From assembly GCF_000516985.1 (NCBI RefSeq), contig NW_006917102.1, positions 1,435,681 through 1,499,680 of the forward strand: 64,000 nt of DNA, given 5' to 3'. Numbering within the stretch: position 1 is the first letter of the stretch; each line of letters opens with the position of its first letter. Of this stretch, positions 1-12,292 are shown piece after piece. Position numbers and translations under genes: made by a program. A model generated the notes under the pieces. That model did no database searches. It worked only from the letters and a program-made list of their open reading frames with translations, and had not been told where the DNA came from. The DNA is from Pestalotiopsis fici W106-1 (Eukaryota > Ascomycota > Sordariomycetes > Amphisphaeriales > Sporocadaceae).

Positions 1-2940
1 GCCAGTCAAAAAGTACCTTCTTAGGTTACATGCCAGAGTTACGCAGCGTGCTTGCTCTACCTCACTTTTATTACTGGGTAGGTAATGACCGACTGTGATT
101 CTCCTATACCCATTCAAACTGTCAAAACTATTCCAGCCAATTGCTATATGAAAATCATTCTATAATATTGATTGAGTTGGTGATTTGCTAGTACACTCTC
201 TGTCATTCACTACCGCCGCAGTACATAGATGCATACATACATTGATTACTGTTTCGACAAAGAGCGTTACCAAGCAAGCAAGCCCCTCCTCACCTCTTGT
301 CCCTCTCCCACCGTCATCGGTCAGCCTGATTTGTCAATTGGCGCCTCCCCCCTCCCATCCGAGAGTCTCTATTTTCGGCCGCGTGCGAATCGCCCGTCTA
401 CTTTAGCTGCTATCCCGGCCCCAAGACCAGGTATGGCCTGTCTCTACTTTGCAGTCTTGCCCACTCATAGGCCGCATTTATGGCCGCCTCCAACATATGC
501 CTTCTCCGTCTTCAGCTTGTTGCCCGCCAGCGCATCGCCGCGACGGCGGCGGCGGCGGCGGCAGCGGCAACAGCAGCAGCAGTCAGTTGTGATTTTTGCT
601 TAGCAATATGGGTAACAAGAAAAAAAAAAATTTAAACAATCAAGACTCATCGTCACAACGGTGATACCACTGACTGTTGCTCCATCCCTTGCCCGAGCCC
701 CTCAATTTCCTATTGATTCCCTCATTCATCCGGCTTGTAGGTAATGTACCTCTCTCTCCCCCTTGCTACTCATCAAAGCCCCTCTTTTACACATTTACAC
801 ATCCTGACCAACAAGTCTACTCTGTACCGATTCACCTATCTTCATCATTCTCGTCATTGTCTGAATTGAAATGCCTCCAATGTGTATATGATGGTATATG
901 ATCCAGGTACATGGGTCGATACAGAAGTACTGGTTTTGGTTTTGTCTCCTCCGGTCTCCCAAGTAGTACCAAGCTTCTTAGGATTGATCCATCTAGAGAT
1001 CCATTTATCAGACACTTGATGCGCCTGCAGACAAGCAAGCGTCAAGGCTGGGCGGTAGTGTTAGTGACAGGTGGATTTGTATTATGCATGTACGTGGGGA
1101 AATATAGTCGGTGGTTCTCCCTGCTACCTACTACTTACTACTAACTACATGGACTACATACTAAACAGTACCGAACTCTCTTGTCGTCTCGCCATCCGAA
1201 GTCCAAACCGTTTTTCTCTCTCTCTCTTTTCCTGTACAAGAATGTTTATCCCTGCCTACCCTTTGAGATTTGATTGCTGATGCATTAGCGGCTGCCAGAG
1301 TCCTTACCTGCAGACAAGAACGATTCGCTTCTGCGACGCTGCGTCCCTCTTTTTCTCTCTCTCTCTCCCTTCCAGCTGGTGCTACTGTCTTTTGCCTCTC
1401 TTTCTCCATGTATCTATTTGTCTACCTTTCACCACTTCTTCCCTCCCCGCTAATACACCCCCTGGCCATGTGCCAGGCACCACCCTTCCCGGCCCATCTC
1501 TGGAAGGTCCATATGGTGGTTACTTGAACGGTGGCCCGGCCCATGGAACACCTCATAGAGCGTCAGTGGTTCCTTCTCGTCGTTTTCTCTATGCCCTGCC
1601 CTTGGCTTAAATCGTCATCGGGTCCATTGACGGCGCAGATTGGCCGCAGGACTGGTCGGTCGGTCCCCCGGCTTCCATCATTCGTTGTAATGATTATTAT
1701 TATTATCAATATTTGTTCATTTTTATTATTCCCCTTTGCCACTTCACTATGCCTTTCTCTGCATGTACCCTACCGAGAGGTATTTTCCCCTCCTCAGACT
1801 TTGCCATTCTCACTTCCATCGGTATCTTTACCATTGGAAAGAAGACCCCTGGTCCCTCTGGATTGGCGCGCGCAAGAGTTGCAGCAGAACCCGCATTATT
1901 GCCCCATCATTACCAGACCAGGGTTTGTGGCGAGGATAGGTTGAGTGAGAGAGCCGAAGGAGAAGGGAATAGTAGGTAACAAAAAAAAAAAAACCGGACA
2001 CAGAAACCTGGTACCGACCCTATTCCGTCCAAAATCCCCTTGAGTGCTTTATCCAAAAATTGATCGTCTCTCTCACACTCTTGTCACTTTCAACGGGATG
2101 ATACCCCCATGTGTACCCTGTGGAGTTGCCTAGTCCTCTACCTGTTTTATCAACTGGCAACGAGACGCGCCAACACATCAAGATGGGGTCGCACTCTCGA
2201 GAGAGCCGCATCTCGACATGCGTCCGCCTTTGTCCTGTCCTGTACCCTTAAATTATTTTATTTCATTTTATTTTCTCTCCTTGTATTCGTGCCCTCTCTC
2301 TCTGTGGTCCGTCTCCCTCCCAGATCCCCGTACATAGCAGTAGTCATCTCGGCCTTCTCTGGCTTTGTTTCCGTCCTGAGAATTAATCCCTGCCCCCGCA
2401 CATACAAAACAATCTTCTGCAATAAAGCACACATGTCTCGCCTTCGATGGACCAGACTTCCCGCACCACAACCTTGAATTGCGTAGCCGGACCTCCTTCT
2501 TTTCAACTTACATACTGCTGCTGCTGCTGCTGCTGCTACTACTACTACGACTATTACTACTACTACTAACAACACACACTGGACATCTCACACACATCAC
2601 ACCTCCTGTGTCGTAGCACAGCACAGCCAGCTCAGCCCTTCCCTCACCGTCCCCAGCGCTGCCTGACCGATATTGGGATTCTATTGCCTGTTTGCCAACC
2701 TTAGCTGCCTTGCCTTGCTTTCCTCACCTTTCCCCACGGTTGGGCTTCATTGCATACTCTTCCCCCCAGGCCCCAGGAGCCTTCTCCGGATCTCTCCCCG
2801 TTGCTAGCTGGCCGGTCGGACTGTCTTCTGCCCTGGCTGACAGACGGACAATTACGCCGGGGAAGCTGCCCAACCTTGGAATTGGCCATCAATTGACCCT
2901 GTTTTGATCCATTGGGAAGCCATTGAGACATACCGACACC
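1..2940. other. gene-poor, pyrimidine-rich upstream region
   Basis: No ORF here has a recognisable protein or a convincing splice pattern. The sequence is rich in C and T on the + strand, with several short poly-A runs and a CTG/CTA microsatellite near 2.5 kb. It most likely holds the promoter and 5' leader of the small gene that starts at 2941. A short GC-rich CGG/CAG stretch lies near 540-585. Confidence 0.5.
2515..2567. repeat. CTG/CTA trinucleotide microsatellite
   Basis: About eight CTG units pass into an imperfect run of CTA/ATT-type triplets. It lies in non-coding sequence about 0.4 kb upstream of the dsRBD-like gene. Confidence 0.85.
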
Positions 2941-3836
2941 ATGGCCGGCTTCTATATGCAATATCTCGAGAGTAAGTCAAAGAAAACAAGCGATTTTTTA
3001 CTTGGCTAGGAAACTTTGGTCATCTCAACCATGACATTGAGAACAAAACAAGCAAGGAAACAAACAAGCAAGAAGAGAAGACAAGAGAAGAAGATGATCC
3101 CAAAAGAACTGTCGTGATGTGTGGGGTCGTTTCCCCATGATAGCAGTCCGTCTTACATGTGCCAACCCCTGCATCGTGAGTTTGACGTGCAGACTGCCAT
3201 TGCGTTCCTGCGCCCGACGGCATGTCATGATGCTTTTCAGCCCCACGTTTGCTCCTTTTCCTGGGGGCCGGGCTGGGTGGCGATCGATGCTTTGCTGTTC
3301 ATTCTCAAGACGTCAGATCGATGCGAACGTTTGTGGTTGGGCTGTCATGCATACGAATAGATGTCCGGGGATCTGGCTTCATGTTACCCGGGCTGCTGGG
3401 GCGCTGCAGCCCTGAAATCGGGTCCAGCTACAGATCGTCCCTCAAGATCAGCAGCTAACCTGGGGATTCTATAGGTTTATGCCGACGAAGAGGGTGGCAA
3501 GACCCTACTTACGAATGCTACCGTGATTCGAATGGCTACACTTGCCTGGTTTTGGTCAACGGTCGCGAGTACCAAACAGATCTCACATACGAATCGGATG
3601 GCCTCGCTCAGGAGAACGCCGCCATGAGAGCCTTCATGGTGTGCCGGAACTTTTCTGTCAATGGTGGGATGCTCGCCCGCAATGGGATTGTGCAGGGCCT
3701 TCCTGCCACCGACTCTGGCAAGCACTCGCGTTCCAAGAAGACGCGCCACCACAGCTCGTCCAGCGGCCACAGGAGCCACGGCAGCCACAGGAGTGGACAT
3801 CACTCGAGCAGCAGCTCTACCGCCTCCTTTGATTGA
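2941..3836 (+). CDS. small protein with a double-stranded-RNA-binding-like domain
   Basis: Two exons, 2941-2971 and 3475-3836, give 130 residues. The donor is GTAAGT and the acceptor ATAG; a CTAAC branch point lies about 20 bases before the acceptor, and the phase-1 join makes a Ser codon. The product begins MAGFYMQYLES and runs into a dsRBD-like fold: a helix with LESLCRRRGW, then DPTYECYRDSNGY, strands with CLVLVNGREY, and a helix LAQENAAMRAFM followed by CRNFSVNGGM. From about residue 97 it is a low-complexity Ser/His/Arg/Lys tail. The dsRBD pattern (P-x-Y-E, then V-x-V-N-G, then an A-rich last helix) is recognised from the family; RNA binding itself is inferred. The single 503-base intron is long for this window and could hide a further small exon. 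Partner and pathway are unknown. Confidence 0.75.
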
Positions 3837-6800
3837 GGAAGCTACCTACCTACCTACCTAGCACCAATGGGAAAAAGCCATCCGGGGCAGAGACACCGTG
3901 CTTGGCTGACTGTCCTGGACCAATGGATAAAAGCATCGGGAGAAGACGCAGAAAGGCGCAGATCTTATGACGATATACAAGTGGATGAAGCTTCGCAGCT
4001 GGATCTCTATGGATCACATGGGAGAATGACGTGGAGTTCTTTTATTTTTCTTTTCATATCTGGAACCATTTCCTACCAGGAGAGGGCTGGATTCCACACA
4101 AAATTTGCATAAAACGACGATTTATGACGACTTGACGAACCATTGACGAATGACGAGACGACTTTTTCTAATGATACAACATTGGCCGAATTATACGTTT
4201 TTCCCGCTTTGACGTCCCGATGCGCGTTCTTATGAATCACTTTCTCGCCCGAAAATAACAAAAAAAAAAAAAAAAAAAAAGAACTTATGATGAATTCGAT
4301 TCCATGATTTCTTTCCACTATATCGGACTGGGTACCACAGCACCGGACCGGATTTCCTCACTTATGCGGACTCTATCTCTCTCCTCTCTAAAAGGCAACC
4401 CTGTCGGGCGCGGCCTTTTGATTTCACGTGCAACCTTTTGAGCACCAGGGGATTTCTCTACTCATGACGCAACGATTCATCTCAACCATATTTGGAGTGA
4501 CTGCTTTGGTATCATTCGCTGCAAGATAGACGGACTGTCACTGGGCATTTACATGGCAAGGAGAAATTCATGGGCATCTTCTACTTCTTCCGCCGTCGTC
4601 TCTGTGGTCTCGCTTGTTTTCCCTTGGCCCTCTGGAGCGACGATGCGAAACGGGTGCTGTCCGTCCGCGCAATTGGACGGAGAACCCGCCACCTTCTGCT
4701 TCTTGCCGTTCGTCTTTGGGACGCCCGCCCACAAGGAGCTGTTTTCTAGACTACCTGGTGCAAACGGACATTTTTTGTTTTTGCTTTTATCCCCTGTTTC
4801 AGCTCATGACCGTGAAGACGAGAGGGAGGATGCGGACAGAAAGAAGAGGAAAGGGGATGAGAAGACATGTCGGGTTGAATGTTCCATTCCAGATGATGCC
4901 GAGCAATTCTGATGGAAAGCGCATTGAGCGGGGGGCTTTACTTTTCCTGACAACCGGGCTTCTTTTCTGTCTGAGCCGATTTACTCCATGTCCAAGATTC
5001 ATGGCCGCGATGGATGATACGACCTCGAAATGATGCTCATGACAAGACCAATTATCTTATACAGTTTTACATACTCTTCCTTAACCGAAATGGAAACACT
5101 CGACTACATGATGGAATTTGTAGCCATTTCGAAGGACTCATTGTCTCGTGTCATCTTTCCTCATCTCTTGTGGACGGGTTTTCAATACCTTGAGTGAGTG
5201 AAAGCTTTGGATCGACTGATGGAAAGACGTGTAAACTAGATTGATCAGGGTCGTCGCTTTGGGGACCTTTCCATCTCAGGATAGGAGCGCCGGAAAAAAA
5301 AAAGGTGATAGTCAGCAGAGCAATTGGCGAATCATAAAGCGGGTGTTGTGTTTGATAGGGGTCACGGCGCGTAAATAGGGTCGGTTTATAGCTAATCTTA
5401 TCAAGGTGTCGCTAGCCAATCAATTGACTAGGGGACCTCTTCTCCTCCCCCCCTCCATACCCATTTCCCCATATAGGGGAGTTGGGAAAGCAAGATGCTA
5501 TTACGCTTATTACCCGTTGTTTGCCCGGGCTTTTGTTCTTTGGTATAGCTCGTACAATTGGTATGATCAACCCCACCCGCCGTGTCTTTTTTTGCTCTTG
5601 GGAATCGGAGCGTGGCGTGGCTCTTTTTGACAAAGAACCTAGCGAGGTGAGATTTGTAGACGTGGTACAAAAATACTTTCCTGATGTCTCGTCTATCGTC
5701 CATAGTGCTTGATGTTGGCGAAAAGATTGGCTGTCCTTCTTCTTCTTCAACCCTACGAGGCTCTCAGAATATCGCTTGAGTACTGAAATAAGGGATGCCG
5801 CTGGGGCTTGCTCAGAGTATCTCAGGGCAAGTTCATTTGAATGACCAACAAATCACGCGTGCCTTTTCAAGGTGAGTATCAAGGTGAACGGACAAGGCGG
5901 ACAGACAGACCCAAAGAAAAGATCATTCTGACTTGGCCATTCATGTTTGGCGCTGGCCGGGTGTGTTTGGGGTAATCGGGCGTATTAAGAAAGAGGGACC
6001 GCAAAGTGGCAAGGGTGTGTATTGGTCTCGGCAAGCTAGAGGGGGGCAAGGTGGGAAGAGAGCAGGGGTTTTTGGGGGGAGGTTTACGCATAGTCGGCGC
6101 GCCCTGCACTGCCTCTTCCGCCGAGGGGAGCCTTGGAGGAGTATATTATAGAGGGCAATGATATGATTTCTTGCTAGGATGGGATTGCCTGTATATAAGT
6201 TCCCGGCGGCAAGGTCAAGATTGTGTCGATAGATGGTCGGTTACTATGGGTTAGCCATGGCCTGAGAAACAAACCACAGAGGAAATGGTTATTCAAGTGA
6301 CTCAAGGGCCCGGGATAAAAATCTTGTGTCGTGGCTAAGATATGTTGCGACCTGAGCATCCTAGTAGTCTGTGGCATATTCCAGATCGGCCTGGCCACGG
6401 CTTGCGTGAGCATTGTTTCGCAGACACGAGATCATGGGAACGTTGAACAGCATGATCCGATCCAGACCCCTCCGTCGTAACTTTTGAGTGCATGCGACGG
6501 GAAGGGGAAAAAAAAAATCAACACGCACGGACTATTGTATCAAGATGGTAGTCAGACTGGATACAATAGTAATAGTCGGTCTGTGTTTCCGAACATGGTC
6601 CGCGCTGGTACTATATGTAGAGGGCTTTATTTGACGTTTATTTGCGATTAACCATTTATCAAGCTTTCTTAAAAAGAGTACACGGGCCAGATGCGAGCAC
6701 CATGTGGGTTTGATATGAAAGCCGTGGATTTGATGCCCGTGATACGATTAGTGTCTAGTTATTGTAGACACATACACCACCACCACCACGAGGTCAGATT

Positions 6801-9055
6801 AATGACAGCATGTTGACATATGTCAAGAATCCTCATTGTTTGAGACTTTAACAAAGTGACTCGCAGATTTCACCAAGCTTGTTTCAAAAAAAGACATTCC
6901 CTCATCACCCCCCACACGCTTGAAGCTTGGGTAGGGCGAGGGGGGGGGGTTCCGATCCGAGGGGCGATCCCGTCTTGACTTGACGCGTCAACTACTGAAT
7001 GAGGACAGACATGCGTTGTCGCGTCCCGCCATGCGAGTTCGTTTTACCCCCTCCCCGTTGAAAAGAGACCAGTCTTGCCACAGAGGCTCCAAACGAGTCT
7101 GAAGAAGTAGGTTATAGACGGACAGGAAAGGTTCTCGCGACATTGAAGAGACTGGGAAGAAAAGAAGAAGAAGAAATAAAGGGGGGAGGCAGGCCAGCCT
7201 CTCTAGTTACCCTCCAAGGTTTGTAGTATGTGCAGCCTTGCCTATAATAACTTTTTTTTTTTCCCTCCCCATCCTCTCTTCCTTTCCTCGTAATTCAAAA
7301 ACCTACCAATTTCGCCTGGACACATGAGGGAAATTGGGCATCACGAGGTAGTTGAGGTGCTGAGTACTTGATTCACCAATAGGAAGAAGCAATTCGCCAA
7401 CGAGCCCACCCCCGAGCCACCATAGAACAGATGTTAGGGGAGGGGCCCGGCGGCCCATGCAGATCGGAATTCTTATTTAGTTGGCTTTTTAGCAGCGTTC
7501 CCTAAGGTAGGGCCGCAGGGTTCTGGGACCTGGAAGTCTGGGACACCGCGACAAGACGACGGGAGCCAGCGCCAGTGGTTGTGTCCATGTTCGTGGTGGA
7601 TCCGGGTCGGATTCCCCCTTCGCATCCCATCAATGGCACTTGACCCTTTTGTGCAACCGACTAACCCAGGGCCAAGAGCTGTCTGGACTATGTAATTTGC
7701 TGTGTGTCGGAGGTGAGCGACGACAAGGTGTCCTTTGTCTTTCTTTTGGTTTATTTTTCTCTCTCTCTCTCTCTCTATTGACAATCCTCGTGTTCCCCCA
7801 CATCCCCTCGAAAGCAATACGATCATCTCTTTGAAACCATGTCATTCATCCAATGCCCTGAACTGAACAACCTAGGCATGGATGGGATGGATCTATTTGG
7901 GATCAGCTTATATGGAACGTTGTAGTAGCCAAGCTACGTACTATTTTATTCATCACGTAGCAAGAAAAAAAGGCAACAGAGTATCCCTTCTTCATGGACT
8001 GATTCGTTCGTAAATTAAACAAACCAAAGTCTCTGTCATCTATGTTGTAGCAATGAATCAATGCATGAATCTGGCACATATTGTCTTCGTCACCTTCCTC
8101 CATTTCGAGTCCACGAATATCATCAATTGCTGCAAGTTGGACCCTCGGTACATCGCTCGGTCCCTACGCGTACCTGGTAGATATCCCAGTACCCAGCTCC
8201 TTACTAGGTGCTCGAGTGAGTGCCAGAAGTGTTCTAGAATCTCTCGTTCCCGCTGCAACAACGCTCCCTTCAAACACCATGACATTTCTGCACCGTCCTC
8301 ATACCGGACCTCGACATATGTACGTGGTACCGTCAGTAACATGTAGACTCAACAGGTACAAGATTGAGATATTGTGCACACAAGCACAAACAAACACAAA
8401 CTGGTAGAACGAGACTCGCAAAAAAAAAAAAAAAAAAGACTCGATCGATAGATGGTATTCGAGGTCCCCACCCCCTGTCTGACTTCTATTCAAACACGCA
8501 GCCAAAGAGAGGAGCCTGGGCGCGGGTGTAATTAAAACAAGGGAAGAAAAAAAGAGAGTCATTTGACGCGACGCACCAGAGAGGCTCCAGAAGTCATCGA
8601 ACCAGTCCCAATTGAGAAAGGTTTACCCTGGCTGCCCCTTGAAGCCAACCTAACTATTTTCTCCGCATTGCATTGGATCTGCTGCTGGCCTGTCCTGTCT
8701 TGTCCGTCTCTGGTCTTCTTGTCCCATCAAAAATCGAACGCAGCGCGGCGGCGGCGCACCACTCACTCGCTCACTCACTGACCAAGAGGGACCCGGACCC
8801 CACCCAACGGGCCCCAACTTTCTGAAAGAGCCAAAAGTAGCACCCAGACCACCATCCAGCTCGTGATTTTCTACACTGCACCTACAAACCTTCCAGCAAC
8901 TTGCGCAGACCTTCTTGACAGTTGTTCTGCCTCTTTAATTTCTTCTTTCTTCTTGTTCCGTGTTCTTTCACTACTTCTTACGCTCGCTGTCCGCACCCGT
9001 TCTCCTGTTCATTCTTCACGACCAGGACCAATTTACATCCCACAACCAATCCAAC
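3837..9055. other. 5.2 kb without a supportable gene
   Basis: Several ORFs of 70-140 codons occur on both strands but overlap each other, start at non-ATG codons or encode low-complexity sequence, so none is called. A (CTAC)n stretch lies at about 3841-3861, a run of about 20 A at 4260-4280, a CT run at about 7757-7777 and an A run near 8420. The last several hundred bases, rich in CT and with CCAATCCAAC just before 9056, are the likely promoter and leader of the GDP-mannose pyrophosphorylase gene. Confidence 0.45.
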
Positions 9056-10490
9056 ATGAAGGGTAAGTTGCTCAGCTCAGGGGGTGGAAGCTCTGTCATA
9101 GGCCCCCCGCCGCCCCCCTTTAAGCTTCTCACTTGACGATTTATTCATTGCAGAGCTTCTGAAGCTGACCGTGATGTTGTTTAACAGCTCTCATTCTTGT
9201 CGGCGGCTTTGGCACCCGCCTCCGTCCTCTCGTACGTCTTTTCTCAATTGCTGCAGCTGCAGCTGCTCCAATGCCCCTATTCCAAAGGCGTGCACTTGTG
9301 GCAGCTGCGCCGATTCGCCATGAACTCAATTCGCCATACTAATCCGCCGTTGCGCCCTCCCGACAGACCCTCACTCTGCCCAAGCCTCTGGTTGAGTTTG
9401 CCAACAAGCCCATCATTGAGCACCAGATCGCTGCCCTCGCCGAGGTGGGCGTCACCGATATCGTCCTTGCCGTCAACTATAGGCCCGAGATCATGGAGAC
9501 TCGTCTCAAGGAGGTTAGTTTTTGCCCTGTCCAGCTCGCAATCTGTCATCTTTGTCGTGTTCCATTGCTTATAATGTGGGTCCATCGCAGTTCTCCAAGC
9601 AGTACAACGTCAACATTGTCATCTCTGTCGAGAGCGAACCCCTGGGCACTGCCGGTCCCTTGAAGCTGGCGGAAGAGATTCTTGCCAAGGACGACTCTCC
9701 CTTCTTCGTGCTCAACGCTGATGTCACATGCGAGTACCCCTTCAAGGCACTGGCCGAGTTCCACCAGGCCCACGGTGATGAGGGAACCATTGTCGTGACC
9801 AAGGTCGAGGAGCCTTCCAAGTACGGTGTCATTGTGCACAAGCCCAACCACCCCTCGCGAATTGACCGCTTCGTTGAGAAGCCCGTCGAGTTTGTTGGTA
9901 ACCGAATCAACGCCGGTCTGTACATCCTCAACACCTCCATCCTGAACCGCATTGAGAAGAACCGCCCAACCTCGATCGAGCAGGAGACCTTCCCTGCTGT
10001 CGTCAAGGACGGCCAGTTGCACTCCTTTGACCTGGACGGTTTCTGGATGGACATGGGTCAGCCCAAGGACTACCTTACCGGTACTTGCCTGTACCTGTCC
10101 TCTCTTGCCAAGAAGTCGCCCGAGCTCTTGACACCCAACTCGGAGCCCTATGTCTACGGTGGCAACGTTCTTGTTGACCCCAGTGCAAAGATTGGCAAGA
10201 ACTGCCGCATCGGTCCCAACGTGGTCATTGGCAAGGACGTTGTCATTGGCGATGGTGTCCGTCTGCAGCGATGCACTCTGCTGCCAGGATCCAAGGTCAA
10301 GGACCATGCCTGGGTCAAGAGCACCATTGTCGGCTGGAACAGCAGCGTCGGCAAGTGGGCCCGTCTCGAGAACGTCACCGTACTGGGTGACGATGTCACC
10401 ATTGGCGATGAGATCTACGTCAACGGCGGCAGCGTCTTGCCCCACAAGAGCATCAAGGCCAACGTTGATGTTCCCGCCATCATCATGTAG
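9056..10490 (+). CDS. mpg1: mannose-1-phosphate guanylyltransferase (GDP-mannose pyrophosphorylase)
   Basis: It makes GDP-mannose from mannose-1-phosphate and GTP in the cytosol, the mannosyl donor for N- and O-glycans, GPI anchors and cell-wall mannan. Exons are 9056-9062, 9188-9231, 9367-9513 and 9591-10490, giving 365 residues, close to the usual 360-365. The first exon codes only MK plus one base. The nucleotidyltransferase motif [12 protein letters not shown] straddles introns 1 and 2, followed by [11 protein letters not shown] likely metal-binding Asp lies in LNADV (about residue 110), then [15 protein letters not shown]. The C-terminal third is a left-handed beta-helix of hexapeptide repeats ([22 protein letters not shown]). 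Splice sites are canonical (GTAAGT, GTACGT, GTTAGT), and an ACTAAT branch point lies in intron 2. The symbol mpg1/PSA1/VIG9 follows common fungal usage. It is an essential gene in yeast and intact here. Confidence 0.96.
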
Positions 10491-12292
10491 AGTGGCCTTT
10501 TTCGACTACTCTACACGAATCTACTGCCAATTCTGACTTGTTTCGGTGTATATTCTGGCAATCCGATTTTCCCCCTTATACGATTTGATAATCAACGTTT
10601 CCTTCCTGCGTTTTGATGGACCAGAACCTTCTCCCCTCGACACTATATTTCAGTTTCAACTATGATTGCGGAAACCGGGCGTTCGTGCCACGGTTATGAA
10701 AACTCGACGTCCTCGGTTTTGAAAAATGGGCCTCGGACTTTTGCGGTGTATGGCACTTTGCTGGGCCACGTCACCGTCGACGATGTATTGGAAGGACACT
10801 GTCTTTTGGATCGGCACCAAAAGAATTCCTCTCTGAACCGAGAGGATGAGTTACAAGAGACGCTCTTCTCATTACAAAAAGAAGAAAAGAAGAAAAAAAA
10901 AAAAGTAGCGTGCGTGCGCAGCATGAGCGAATAATGATTTGCATTGGTTGACATTGCATGGCATGCGAGGGGGGGTTTATGAATATTTGGTAATCCTCCC
11001 TTTCTAGAGCGTATACTAGACCGATTCCCCGGGCTGTCCCGAGTCTTTACGGTAATGAAGATCACTTGGACACTGCCGACTCGTGGGAACGTGTTCTGGT
11101 GGCCGGTCTAGGGAAAGGCTACCTGGAGTTGATGGCTGTTGAGCGTGGTGTTTTGCCAGCTGGATGAGCTTAGATAAAACAGAGACTATCTTGACTGGTA
11201 GTCAACAAGCAGATAGCTGATCAAGATTTCACGATGGTATGAGCACATGCTATCAGACTAATCATCGATCACGAGGGCTATGGCTCGCCTACTGCGGCGT
11301 GAAACTCGAGAATAAAAACGGCTTTTGTATTTTAGTATGACTTTTGAAAACGCCATTGTGAACCTGTTTCCGAGGACGCTCTACCTGCTGCAGAGGGGCC
11401 CCCAAACATGTGTGATCAGCCCACATTAGATGCGTGCTTCAATTTACGAGAAGTAAATTCGGAATGGCTGTGCTTGCATTGAATTCGGATATGGACATTG
11501 GTCCCTAATCAAGGAAACAAAGAAGTAGAAAACAGAACTATAATATGACGGTTTACCAAGCTGAACATGATATCCATGTTTCCAGTGACCGACGGAGTCA
11601 AATACTTGCCGTATTGCCAAAGCAAGTGGTGTTGACCAAAGGAGAAAACAGAAAAAGAAAAGACGAGGATGGAGAGACAGTGTCATTGCATTGTCAAGAG
11701 GGGAGAGCAAGGAAATCAGAATGGTGATGATGGGCCAAGCATGTAAAGCATTGGGCAATTGCCTGTAAATGGTCACTGGCATTTCAAGTTGAGATACTTC
11801 CATGAATAAAGAGAATATCTTGCAAGTGCTGATGAAGCAACCATGTTCTGTGGATCAAGAATCATCTTTATCAAAGCAGAGGAAGCTGATAGTTTCTTGA
11901 ACAAATTTTTTATGGTATTAGGTATTTGATTGATTATGTGCGTCTCGAATTCTGAGTAGCCGCATCGAAATATATACAGTTTCAAGCTTTATATCGCTTC
12001 TTGAAAGGGGGAATAACAATTCTCGCTAGTCAAAGCGGACCCCTCTCATTTCCATATCATCAGATCTTTAACCCTCCAGTACGCCCACACTGAACTCCGA
12101 GCAATGCAAAACCCAAACAAGACCCCCGATTCACGGGATGGTCTGCGTGCCGCTTCCCTGCAAAAAATGAATGTCCAACCTTAGACACAAAACCCGTACA
12201 CCATAGATCAATCATGATGCTGTACATGGCGGGGAAAAGTGAGAGAGAAAACGTCAAAACAGAGAATGAATCTAGTCAAGATGGGAAGAGCT
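10491..12292. other. intergenic, 3' flanks of two convergent genes
   Basis: This lies between the stop codons of the GDP-mannose pyrophosphorylase (+) and glycerol kinase (-) genes. The short ORFs on both strands resemble nothing known. It is expected to hold both 3' UTRs and poly(A) sites; no further gene is seen. Confidence 0.5.

Noticed and set aside
9546..10445. 299-codon minus-strand ORF opposite GDP-mannose pyrophosphorylase
   Set aside because: It is an antisense shadow of the GC-rich coding exon, with no recognisable domain of its own.
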